Below are positions 33,820 to 43,993 of a stretch of DNA of 64,000 nt, piece after piece; within the stretch, counting starts at the first letter, position 1; the number at the start of each line of letters is the position of its first letter. The position numbers and the translations under genes were made by a program. Source of the stretch: Tetracladium setigerum (Eukaryota > Ascomycota > Leotiomycetes > Helotiales). The notes beneath the pieces are model-generated. The model was not told the origin of the DNA. It did no database searches and saw only the letters and a program-made list of their open reading frames with translations. The stretch spans positions 1,364,001 to 1,428,000 of the forward strand of contig PZJY01000002.1 of assembly GCA_031472005.1 (NCBI GenBank). Reading direction: 5' to 3'.

Positions 33820-35387
33820 ATGGCAGACGCAATTGAACAGCCACAAACAGGTGATGTCGACTCCTCCACGGTAGCTACCGAGCTCTTCAACTCGGTCAAA
33901 GTATCGCTCGCAGATCTTTGCGCCAAAGCCACGGCGCAGTACGCACACAAGAATTACGATGAAGCTGCAGATTTGTTTGCGCGAGCTTCAGAGCTGCAAG
34001 CTGAGCTCAACGGGGAGCTGTCACCCGAGAATGCGGAAATCCTATTCCTCTACGGACGATCGCTATTCAAGGTTGGGCAGAAGAATAGTGACGTCTTAGG
34101 TGGTAAGGCGGGAACTGAGAAAAAGAAGCCAACTGGAGTTGCAAAGTCCAAGAAGAGCGAGGCAGAGCCGTCGACTAAGGATGAGAAAATCACCGAGGAG
34201 GGAATTGCAATTGTCGCCGAGTCCAACGGTGGTACCGCTAATGCTGTGGAGGGAAATGGTACAAAGAAGCCGTTGTTCCAGTTTACTGGTGATGAGAACT
34301 TCGAGGATTCGGATGACGAGGAAGAGGTGAGTAGATTCTGACCCCAAAGCACACTATCTCACTTTGTGACAGGTTGAGGGCGAAGGAGCAGGGGATGAGG
34401 AGGAGGAAGATGATTTGGCTGTCGCATTTGAGGTCTTGGATCTTGCACGGGTGCTTTTCACGAAGAGACTGGAAGAACCAGAGGAGGGAGCTGATGATAA
34501 GGGCAAAGCTACTGGAGATTCACCAATGACAAAGCATATCAAGGAGAGACTTGCGGATACACACGACTTGTTGGCCGAGATATCTTTGGAGAATGAGAGG
34601 TAGACTTCGAAAATTCAGGGAATCGTAGACATGCTAACAATTTCTAGATTCCCAGGGGCTGTCACAGACTTCAGAGCCGCTCTTCTCCACAAGCAAGAAC
34701 TGTATGGCGAAGAAGACGAGATAATCGCTGAAGCTCACTTCAAACTCTCACTTGCCCTAGAATTTGCATCGATATCGAAACCTAAGGAGGAAGGAGAAGA
34801 AGAAGCCGCACCTACAGAGGCAGATGCCTTCCTTGATCAAGGTCTTCGTGATGAGGCAGTAAAGGAGCTGGAGGCTGCAATTAACAGCACAAAGCTCAAG
34901 CTCCAAAACAAGGAGGTGGAACTTGCGACAAGTCATTCGCCTGACGATAATGACATCACTCGAGCTCAGATTGCCGATGTCAAAGATATTGTAGCTGATA
35001 TGGAGAACCGAGTAAGTTGGTCAATCTCAAAATCGAAGATACTTTCTAATCCTCATCTCACAGCTTGCCGAATTGAAGGGCCCCGCTATCAACATGAAGG
35101 AGGCACTTTATGGACCAGAAGCAATTGGGGGCGTCCTGGGAGCGGCGTTGGGTGAATCGACATCAGAAGCCACAGCCAGAATTGAAGAGGCGAAGAAAGG
35201 TGCAACTGATCTCACAGGTCTCATCAAGCGCAAGAAGCCTGAATCAGCCTCATCCGCTAATGGTACGAACGGAAAGCGTAAGGCAGAAGATGATGATGAT
35301 GTAGAGATTGGTGATGTGAAGAAAGCTAAGGTGGAAGCAAGCGAGGACTCCAAGCAAGCGAAAGTTGAAGATGCCGCGGAAGATTAA
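33820..35387 (+). CDS. NASP-family histone chaperone (SHNi-TPR; Sim3/Hif1-like)
   Basis: Four exons (33820-34326, 34373-34599, 34648-35011, 35064-35387) give 473 residues. Members bind H3-H4 with TPR motifs interrupted by an acidic insert and deliver histones to Hat1 or CENP-A loading. TPR1 is ATAQYAHKNYDEAADLFARA, followed by a helix with ENAEILFLYGRSLFKVGQ. A Lys/Glu-rich insert carries acidic runs (ENFEDSDDEEE; GDEEEEDD). TPR2-3 follow (AFEVLDLARVLFTKRL; DTHDLLAEISLENERF; AVTDFRAALLHKQELYGE), then a coiled coil and a C-terminal basic signal (NGKRKAEDDDDVE, KKAKVEA). The ATG is at ACACCATGGCAGAC. It shares a promoter with DPB2, consistent with S-phase histone supply. Confidence 0.9.
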
Positions 35388-35805
35388 GGGTGTGTACGTT
35401 GGGGAAAAGCTGCTTTTTTTATTGGTTTTCTGAGTTTCAAGGCAAGGTATCTATCATATGGCCGGGAAAGAAATGGCGTTCATTGAGGATATCAAGGAGG
35501 TACGTACGATAGGAAGTTTCTAATGCGTGAAGCATGCAAACCCGATTCACAGGCATAATAAAAATATACGATTTCACAATTAACCAGAAGCTTTTGCGTA
35601 TTTCGTCTGTTGAAAGGTGACCGCAACTCTATAAATTAATCCTGTCTATACGCAGAAGGTTCTGGGCTCAACGGGATAGCCTCCCATAAACTGACGGTGC
35701 TCGTCGTGGAAATCGATGCTGCCCTCACACCAGACTGCGGGTCGACTCTTTCAACAACCAGTTTGAGCCGGCGAATTTGAACAGGGCAGCGGGTTGCAGC
35801 TTATC
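35388..35805. other. Convergent intergenic region, nothing recognised
   Basis: 418 bases of 3' flanking DNA between the NASP-like gene and the TBC gene. Confidence 0.6.
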
Positions 35806-37933
35806 TCAAGTGTTTGCATTCCATGAAGGCGTGTGACTTGCTCCACCTTTGAGATGTGAAGACGATCCCTTGAATAGGGATTGCCAGATGAAAGCTTCGC
35901 TCAGAAGCAGCTCGATGTCTTTTTCTGTCCAATCCCGCGTCGGAAGGGCTTGTAGAAACATCATAACTTCTTGAAAGTCCATTTTGCGAAGTTTATCAGA
36001 CCACTTCACGAGAAAAGCGACGCAGACGTAGAGATGAAATTCCGAAAAGCCTTGCTCCTCGGCCTGTATATGAGGTTAGTGTTTGTTGGGGCAACGGGAC
36101 CCGAGGTTCTTACCAAATAGGTATCCCACATTCTAATGGTGTTTCTGACGCTGATTTCCCGCATCAAAAGACAATTCATCCATCGAAAACTGAACTGTAT
36201 AAACTCTACAGATTCCTGTTCAAGATGCTTGGCCAGGGGTGCATCAATTCTTGCTGTAAGGTCGTGGAGAGCAGCAACTTGGCGTTGAATACCAGGCTGG
36301 GCAGAAATGTAATTATCCTGAATTCCATCCAAAAGCTTTGTCAAACACCAGAACGAATCTGCTTCCACAGCGTCTAGAACAGCTTTGGGCAATTGGCCTG
36401 GATCCATGCCACTCTCCACGTCTGAATCTGTGATGTAGCTGGCAAGGAAAACTTGGAAAAATGGTGTGACGAGATCGTTGATACCCTGAACATAGCCGCT
36501 AGCTGGATGCCGCACTGCCCATACGTACAAAATTCTCTCCAAGGATCGCTGGGTTGCCTCGTATCCGTAAAGTTCTAGATGCGGGTTGGTGCGAGGCACA
36601 TCAATGCTGATTTGGTGCCATATAATCTCATCCAACCCTCTCATCTTGCCAGCTGTTGCATTATTCCCGCTCCTCTCAAAAGCTTGCCGTACCCCATCTA
36701 AATATTCCTTTCGTTTCCTCTCCAAAGTGCTGACTCTTCTTTCCCCACTAGTTGGTAAATATCCAAGCAATAGTTGCCAGGTCATAGCACGTACTTCCTC
36801 TGGAACTCCTGACCACGCGGCGGCTCTCAAATCTGCGAGAGGAAGAGAGGTAGCCTGTAGAATCCGTTTGAATTTATTGATTCTTGTTATTCTCGCCGAA
36901 TGGGCGTCGACTTCTTTCGGCGAAGCGCCAGGCGGTATTGGAGGATGGTGTATCAGATGTAACGAGTTCGCAGGGTCTCGCAAGATTTCCTTATACTGAG
37001 GCCGTAGGATCTTGCCTTCACTCTTCTTTGCAACGGGGTAACTTGGTGCTGGCCGTTCAATTGCAATGTCTCCACTGTTGGAAAGTCTCCTGCTACCAAA
37101 GCCTCCCGGGCCACCTTCTAAACCATAGCCAAAGGGCGTCAGACTTCCAGGATCCGTATGCCTTTCTTGAGTTTTTTTCGTCTTCCGTTTCATATTGGAC
37201 AGACTTGGTAGGCCAAAGTCATCTCCGTCATCATCATCATATCCGTAGTCATCGTCATCGTCCCCTTCGTCCGCTGGGTTCCAATCATTATTCGTATGCG
37301 ACAGAAAATCTGTGTAGGTTCGTCGAGGAGGGGAAGCGAGACCAGCTCGGCCCAAGGGAGGGGTATCACTGCGTGTCTTTTGGTTATGCGAAGCAGTTTT
37401 CTGTGAATTCGAAGATACCGACCTGGGAACTAGAGCTTAATACCTGACAACCAAGACGACGAGAGAGAGGGGTAATTACAGATTGTCAAAGGCCAAGATA
37501 TCCGCGTGGGAATAGGACGCTCCTACAACCAGATTGGTATCTCGCCGCTGGTTTTTAGGCGAAGAATCTCGTTGTGACTCTGATCGAGCTCGCCAGAATG
37601 GAGAGGCGGAACTGTGTAGAGCTGGTCAGCGGAATCCTTGACCATTCATTGTACCTCGAGACAAGGGCACAAAGGCTGGAACATACTCGGATCTTTCTAT
37701 CAAGAAGCCCAATCGTTAGCCAAACGCGGAGCCAACTCAACACAGACATTCCAGGTACCTGCTTGCGCAAAACTGCACGTCCAGGTGGATGTGGAAGAGT
37801 GAACTAACCAACCTGCACCATCTCCTTCATGGGTGTCAGTATTCTGTACTCGTTTGACAGCATGTAGAGGAGGAACAATGGAGTAACTGACCTGCTGCAC
37901 CGGCTTTTTGTTGGACTGAGAAGAAGTAAACAT
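35806..37933 (-). CDS. GYP1: TBC-domain Rab GTPase-activating protein, Gyp1-like
   Basis: The TBC domain is unambiguous. The arginine finger is in WHQISIDVPRTNP and the glutamine finger in ASGYVQGINDL, as needed for dual-finger GTP hydrolysis on Ypt1-like Rabs at the Golgi. Preceding sequence is low-complexity, with an acidic DEGDDDDDYGYDDDDGDDFG run and LRPQYKEILRDPANSL. Firm exons are 37621-37480, 37422-36114 and 36063-35806. The N-terminus begins with the ATG at 37933 (MFTSSQSNKKPVQQ, donor after 37892) and then needs two or three very short exons between 37891 and 37622 to reach LHSSASPFWRARSESQRD. Their exact borders are uncertain. The C-terminus is intact, ending WNANT and stop at 35806-35808. 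Confidence 0.88.
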
Positions 37934-38467
37934 AGCTGTAGAGGTATAAGGATAGGTACCTATTATACTACTGTTTCTTCGTGTTGTTGAAGTTGGGGAC
38001 AGGCGGTGATGTAGTTCGTGGTGTTGTTATTGTCCCACACCCATCAACATTCACCCCTCGCCAAGCGCCAAGCCCGACAAGAGGGTCCTAGCACTCGCTG
38101 CTGGGAGAGTGAACTGAGTGGTAGTTCGCAGCCCTGGAATTTGATGTTTCTCTCTCCCTCTCCCTCTCTCTCTTTCGTTCCACGACCACTCATCTCAACT
38201 CCTTCTCCTCCTCCTACATCTACACCCTTTGTCTTCAAACCTCTTCTCCTCACCACCAACGTCTCCTACTCATCCGCAACTTCGCTTCTGCGCCCTTTGT
38301 TTCCTCTTCTTCGAAAGCCGTCAGACTTCACTCATTGCAACTTGCCTGCCTAGGCCGGCGTCTTGCGCCTGGAGGAACGCCCGTCACACCCGGACGCCGA
38401 TCTGACCACGTCGATATTATACTTAGTAGTGACTTCGTCAAGATACTAATCATACAGCATCATCATC
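37934..38467. other. Divergent GYP1/HRP1 promoter
   Basis: 534 bases. A pure pyrimidine stretch (about 38145-38175, TCTCTCCCTC repeats) and a C/T-rich leader precede the HRP1 start. No other gene is seen. Confidence 0.55.
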
Positions 38468-41400
38468 ATGGCTGAAGCCGACAACTTCGAGGATGATCTC
38501 TTCGCAGACTTGTATGTTCCCAAGAATCTGGTGGCTCTCCACCTTCCTCTCTGTTCCGCGAACACTCTTATCCTAAGCATCTAAAACCATCTGTGTCTTC
38601 CATCCAAGGGACCGTACTGACCTGAATCCCAGGTATGCCGAAGACGACAATGCCCCAAAGGCTGCTGCACCTGCTACAACAGCACAAACCAAAGTCGAGG
38701 AAGCCACACAACCCGACCCTAAGACAGAGGAGGCCCATGAGCAAGATGATCAAAATGCCGAGGGCGACGAGCAAATGTACAATGGTGACCAGGATGGGGA
38801 TGATGACATTGACTTCAATTTGGGCAATGGAAACGACTACAACTCTCCACCCGTACAAGCACAAGCCCAAGATCAACACTCCATTGGTATCAAAGAGGAT
38901 GGGTAAGTTCAGTTTTCATTATTCTTCTATTTCTGTATATATTTCTAGCATCCTCAAAACCGACTCCGAGACCACGATCGAAGGTTATACCAAGGGATGT
39001 CCTCACTGCCATTTATTAATCCGACATCCTCTGGGATTTTGGTGTTGTGGGAGTGATAACTTGGTGGTAGTGGGCTAGAAGGGGATCGGATGGCTTGGAG
39101 AGGAATGGAATGGGTAATTGAGGCAGGGTGCTGTACTGCAGATGATGTTCTGGTGGGCATGTGAGAAGGGCTCTCAAGCGTGCTCTGATCATTTTGGGCC
39201 TTCAAACTCCAATCCTTGTAACAGAACAAGACGGCAATGCCGAGATGTTTCACCATGCCCGACTCTTTTGAAATATGGCAGGCTGTTTGACTTGACGAAG
39301 AAAAACAGTGTCAGAGTTGGATGGAGAGGGCAGGCAGCACAAACAAGCAAGCAAACATGAGAGGGAGGGAGGGTGTTGGGAATCGCCTCATACCATTACG
39401 ATCATCTGCAGTCATAGTCAGACCAGCTACTACATAGCCTATTGTCGATTGAGTCTTGATAGAGCGTCCAAGGCAAGCTACTTCAGATAGGCTATTGCTG
39501 AAGGAGCAGCACAGAGCTCTCTTAAGCCAGTACCTAGCATCACGATAGCAAAACACACGAATGTTTCTACGAAATCTTGGTTCACTCTCAGCTGCATGAC
39601 TCTCGGGGGAATCAATTTGCAGTATGCAGTATGCTTGAGAGGTTCGTTGAGGGGGCTCCTTCTCGCCACTTTAGCCGGAGATTTGCCAAGATATGCCCCA
39701 GATCAGATCACGTCGGCAGCATTTACAGCCATCTCAGTCAACGACAAAATTACCATGTCTACAACATTCTTGAACAATCTTCGCCTCGTGGCTTCTAGGA
39801 TCATCTGGTGGCTCGCGATATCTACCAACAAAAACTTGCCACTATTCTCCCAATGCTGCTTTCAAATATTCGATGTGGCAAAGAATAGTGTGAAGAACCG
39901 ACCTGCATGCCTGGAGGGCGGAATCTACCTGGCAGCCATCACACAAACCCCCTGTCACTGATATATACTAATATGGACATTGCATCGCTTTGCTGCTTGT
40001 CTTCGTAGTTGCTTTACTAATGTTTTGGTCGGTTTAGTAAGATGTTCATTGGTGGATTGAATTGGGAAACTACAGATCGTACGTTTGAACATCTCCCGTG
40101 AGCATGCTGCTCTTACTAATACTGATTTCCTTAGAATCTCTAAAGGACTACTTTTCTCAATTCGGAGAGGTTCTGGAGTGCACTGTCATGAGAGATGGCG
40201 CTACCGGCAGATCGCGAGGCTTTGGTTTCCTCACATTCAAGGATGCCCGAACAGTCAACATCGTAATGGTCAAGGAGCACTATCTCGATGGCAAAATTGT
40301 AAGCCAAAGCTTTGCAAACTTTTCTCACCTTTCCTCCTCCCTAAAATTGCACTGTACTAACCTCTCCTTCTAGATTGACCCAAAGCGTGCAATTCCTCGT
40401 GATGAGCAAGAGCGTACCAGTAAGATTTTTGTTGGCGGTGTCAGTCAAGAGGCATCTGAACAAGATTTCAAGGAGTACTTTATGCAGTTCGGGCGCGTTG
40501 TTGATGCTACCCTCATGATGGATAAAGACACTGGGCGACCTCGTGGCTTTGGTTTCGTTACTTTTGACAGCGAGGCAGCAGTTGAGGCATGCTTAGAAGG
40601 TCCTCTCGAGATTCTTGGCAAGGCAATCGAAGTCAAGAAAGCTCAACCAAGAGGTAACATGCGTGAGGAGGAAGAGAGTCGTGGCGTTGGTGCTGGAAGA
40701 GGAGGACGTTTCCAAAAGCGAGGCAATGACAACGAAAACCCTAATCAGATGTCGCAAGGTGGTAGTGGAGGCCAGATGAACACTGGTGGTATGACTCCTC
40801 AATTGCTGGCTCAATACTGGCAACGCATGCAACAATATTTTGCTATGATGCAACAACAACAAATGTCAATGGGTGGTGGCCGCGGCATGTCTGCTGGTAT
40901 GAATCCAGCTATGATGGCTCAGATGGCTGCAATGCAACAAATGCAACAACAAGGTCAACAAGGTGGAAACCGGAGCCAGAGTCCCCAAAGCCCAAACGCA
41001 GCCATGTCCAACATGCAAAGTATGAACCCTGCTATGATGGCACAAATGCAGCAAATGCAACAGATGCAAATGCAGGGTATGGGAGGTGGCATGGGTGGCG
41101 GTATGGGTGGTGGTATGGGAGGTGGTATGGGAGGTGGTATGGGAGGTGGAATGGGAGGTGGTAATGGAGGAATGGGCCGAGGTGGAAGCAACCCAGGTGG
41201 AAACGCTGGATCGCCGGGCTACAATGCTTATGAGCAGCAAATATTCGAGCAACAAAAGTACGAGCAGCAACAAATGCGACGCGCCCAGCGAGATCAATCC
41301 CAATTCGGTGGTCAAGGTGGTGGTGGCGGTGGAGGATACGGTGGAGGGCCAACTTCCTGGGAGGGAATGTATGATGATGTTCCTCAACCAAAGGTTGCCA

Positions 41401-41597
41401 ATGGAGGAGGTGGTGGTGGCCGTGGTGGATTTCAAGGAGGATCTCGAGGCGGTGGTGGAAGTCAAGGAGGATCAGCTCCGCCTGTTAATGCTCCTGCCGG
41501 CGCTCCTACTGGCCCAAAGAATCCTGGCAAGCCTGGAGCTAACTATCGTGGTGGCGGTAGAGGAGGTAACAGAGGCTTCCATCCATATGCGAGATGA
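38468..41597 (+). CDS. HRP1: Hrp1/Nab4-type RNA-binding protein, mRNA 3'-end processing (CF I)
   Basis: Exons 38468-38511, 38633-38902, 40038-40078, 40135-40298 and 40374-41597 give 580 residues. The N-terminus is acidic (NFEDDLFADLYAEDD). RRM1 starts KMFIGGLNWETTDQSLKDYF with RNP1 RGFGFLTF. RRM2 starts SKIFVGGVSQEASEQDFKEYF with RNP1 RGFGFVTF. The IDPKRAIPRDEQERT linker is the hallmark of Hrp1, which binds the UA-rich efficiency element. The C-terminal half is Met/Gln-rich, then has an (MGGG)n array and RGG-type tail ending FHPYAR, likely methylated and shuttling. The intron between 38902 and 40038 is 1,135 bases, about twenty times the local norm, and may hide an exon at 38949-38983. Splice phases as given are consistent. 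Confidence 0.92.
41076..41163 (+). repeat. Coding 12-base tandem repeat, (Met-Gly-Gly-Gly)n, in HRP1
   Basis: GGTATGGGAGGT-type units encode seven or more consecutive MGGG tetrads. Length variation between strains would keep frame. Confidence 0.9.
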
Positions 41598-42037
41598 TTT
41601 GCATTTTCAAATCCGAAAAAGCAACTAAAGTTAAGAAGTAAGAAATGGGTCTTCTGTGTGGAATTTTCGACTCAACTTCGTCAAGACCGGACATCTTGCA
41701 ATGGACTACGAACTGATGAGAAGCAAACTCTAAAACGATCGGGTGTGTCTTTTCTTCAATCTGGGACTCCATGGGCTTGTGCATCTTTCCTTTTCAAATA
41801 CCGAAGTATAGGTCACTCTTCTTGCTTGTATTTATACTTTGTCTTTACTGGCTGGGATGGGCTTTCTTTAATGAACATTTGATGCATGGCTGGTGGGATG
41901 GGATTTTCATTAGTGATAAGCTAAATGAACCAAAATTCAATGCAATTTCAAAAGTGACAAAATCCATTTTTATGTTCAAGTGGCCGATTTGATGTGTGAA
42001 AAGTACGTTGATTCGAAATAGTGACCATCGCTGCCTC
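41598..42037. other. Convergent intergenic region of HRP1 and the PhyH gene
   Basis: 440 bases, nothing recognised. The PhyH open frame runs into this region only because of the presumed frameshift. Confidence 0.55.
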
Positions 42038-43213
42038 TCAAATCTTTGTAAAACCTTCCGCCGGGGCTGCAACCAATTCCTCTCATCGTACACCACACCC
42101 TCCCCTTCAATTACATGAAATGTATAGATGATCCTCCCCTTCTCACTCGTGTTCTTCTCACTCTTGTGCAGCAAGTTACCATGAATCAGTACCAAGGTTC
42201 CAGCTTTGACCTCACCCATAATATACTCCCCTTCTTCATCGAGGGTAGAATTTTGCTGCTCGCCGGATGGGAAGGTAGCGCCAGAGTTATCGATGAATGT
42301 TGTTCCAGATGAGTCGGGTTTGCGGACGAAGCGCTGAGAGATGGGCGAACTTTTGTGGGAGCCCGGGAGGAAGCTCAGACAGCCGTTTGATTGGGTTGCG
42401 TCCTCGAGAGCGTACTGAATGATTGTGAGTCTACGTGACGATTTGAATTGGATTCTGGCAAATAACAATATTTTCACGGAATTTATTTATAAAGTTGGTA
42501 AGACTTGCACGCTTCTTTTCTTGAAAGCAAAGACCAAATAGAAAGGAAGAGAGAGGGAGGTTTATCAAACTCACCCAAAAACCAACCGCACTCGGCGGAT
42601 CCGTATACAAGAAAGTCGAGTCCTGATGTGGTGGCACAGCACCTCCAATCTCAGGCTGTTTACAAATAACCATACTTTGCAAACATCTCGGATCTTTAAA
42701 ACCCAAAGACTTCGCAATAGCACCTGGAGAATGCGTTGCCGAAGGTGACAGGAGCTCTGCGAACGGTGGCGACAATTTGTGGAGATAGTGCCCTATCTTA
42801 TTAATTGCTCTTGCTTTGGGTTTTGTGAGCTTTCCAGTTGAGTCGAAAGCATCTGTGAATTTACCATTTGTTAGGCTTTGTCGTATGAGAAGGATAAGGG
42901 GCAAGGGGTGAGAGTGGGTGACAAACAGACCTTCTTCGAAGAAGAAACGGACTTTGTCACCGCTGGACAGAAAGTAGTCATCGCCAACATGCTCGCTGCT
43001 TTCGCCAGTCGAAAACTTGGTCATCGGGTGGTCATCCAGAGAGAAGTTGTCAAGCATGGAATGGGTTTCTTGAAGGAGGGAGGAAAGCGTTTCGGGGGAG
43101 AGAGCACCTGGGATGAGGAGGTAACCATCTCTCTCGAAGGTTGAGAGTTGCTCTTTGGTGAGGCCTTCTTGGGCATGGGGAACATGTTCTGTATCGGTGA
43201 GCGAGGGTGACAT
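42038..43213 (-). CDS. Phytanoyl-CoA dioxygenase (PhyH) family oxygenase, with an apparent frameshift at the C-terminus
   Basis: Three exons (43213-42931, 42852-42575, 42414-42038) encode about 312 residues. The Fe(II)/2-oxoglutarate fold is shown by the HQD of VPPHQDSTFLY (about residue 170), the distal His in VLIHGNLLHKSEKN and the 2-oxoglutarate Arg in GRIIYTFHVIEG. KVRFFFEE and CLQSMVICKQPEIGG are typical of the eukaryotic PHYHD1-type clade. The substrate is unknown. After YDERNWLQP the frame changes: inserting one base in the CCCC run (42063-42066, + strand GGGG) gives PAEGFTKI and a stop at 42038, a normal family end. Without it the frame runs on for about 40 unrelated residues. Introns are 78 and 160 bases. 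Confidence 0.87.
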
Positions 43214-43993
43214 CTTGAGATTTGAGTGAGTTAAGGGTATTAAGTATGATAGATAGTACTGTGGTTGATTGTATTTGAAAGTCGAATGTTTGTTAGCTGT
43301 GGAGTTGAAGCTTATCGGCTGACCCTTGCTGACGATACACAAGGTGGGGTACTGTAGAGGCGAGAAGTCAATGACCACAGTACAGTAATAAAGTAACGAA
43401 AGATAGAAGTGTGAATAACAAACAGAAATCCTTTTAATTTTGCTTCGAGAAATGAGATCTAATTTGGATGCACAAGGGCAATCAATAAGATGATATCAAA
43501 AGACTAATGAGAGGAAATTCCGAATGCTGATTGGTTGTGGCTTGGGGAGACTCGCCTAAAGGTTTTACAACACATTTGACTTACCTACCGACCTAGGTGC
43601 CTAGGCATCTAGATACTTGGCCATCATGTCCATGAGATGATAAATCAGAGAGTTTGGATCCTCAATATGACATAATGTTGCTATTGATCCCAGAACATTG
43701 CAAAAACACCTACTTGCTCGTGGCCGACAATGTCAAATCATACAGAATGAAGGTCAAGTGATGTACACACAGTAAGTCACAGCCAGATTTATCTTAACTC
43801 CAGTGCGCACGTGTGCTTGCTATTCAAAGAGTCGATCGTCAGGTAATTGCATATATATGAAAGTGATTGATCTATAAGAATTCTTCCAATTGTTTTCCTT
43901 CTACCTTTGCCTGTCGCCCATGCTCACTTCGCATTCCAGCTCGCTTGAAGAAACAAGTCCGAGCATGTATTATCAGCTCCGGGACACAACCAC
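43214..43993. other. Intergenic, nothing recognised
   Basis: 780 AT-rich bases between two tandem minus-strand genes. CCTAGGTGCCTAGG occurs near 43592. I see no gene. Confidence 0.6.

Noticed and set aside
40866..41465. Ser/Thr/His-rich minus-strand frame opposite HRP1
   Set aside because: Arises from the MGGG and Gln/Met repeats on the sense strand.
18616..42066. Programmed ribosomal frameshifting as the cause of the split genes
   Set aside because: No common slippery heptamer or downstream structure is seen, and six unrelated genes would all need it. Missing bases explain the data more simply.
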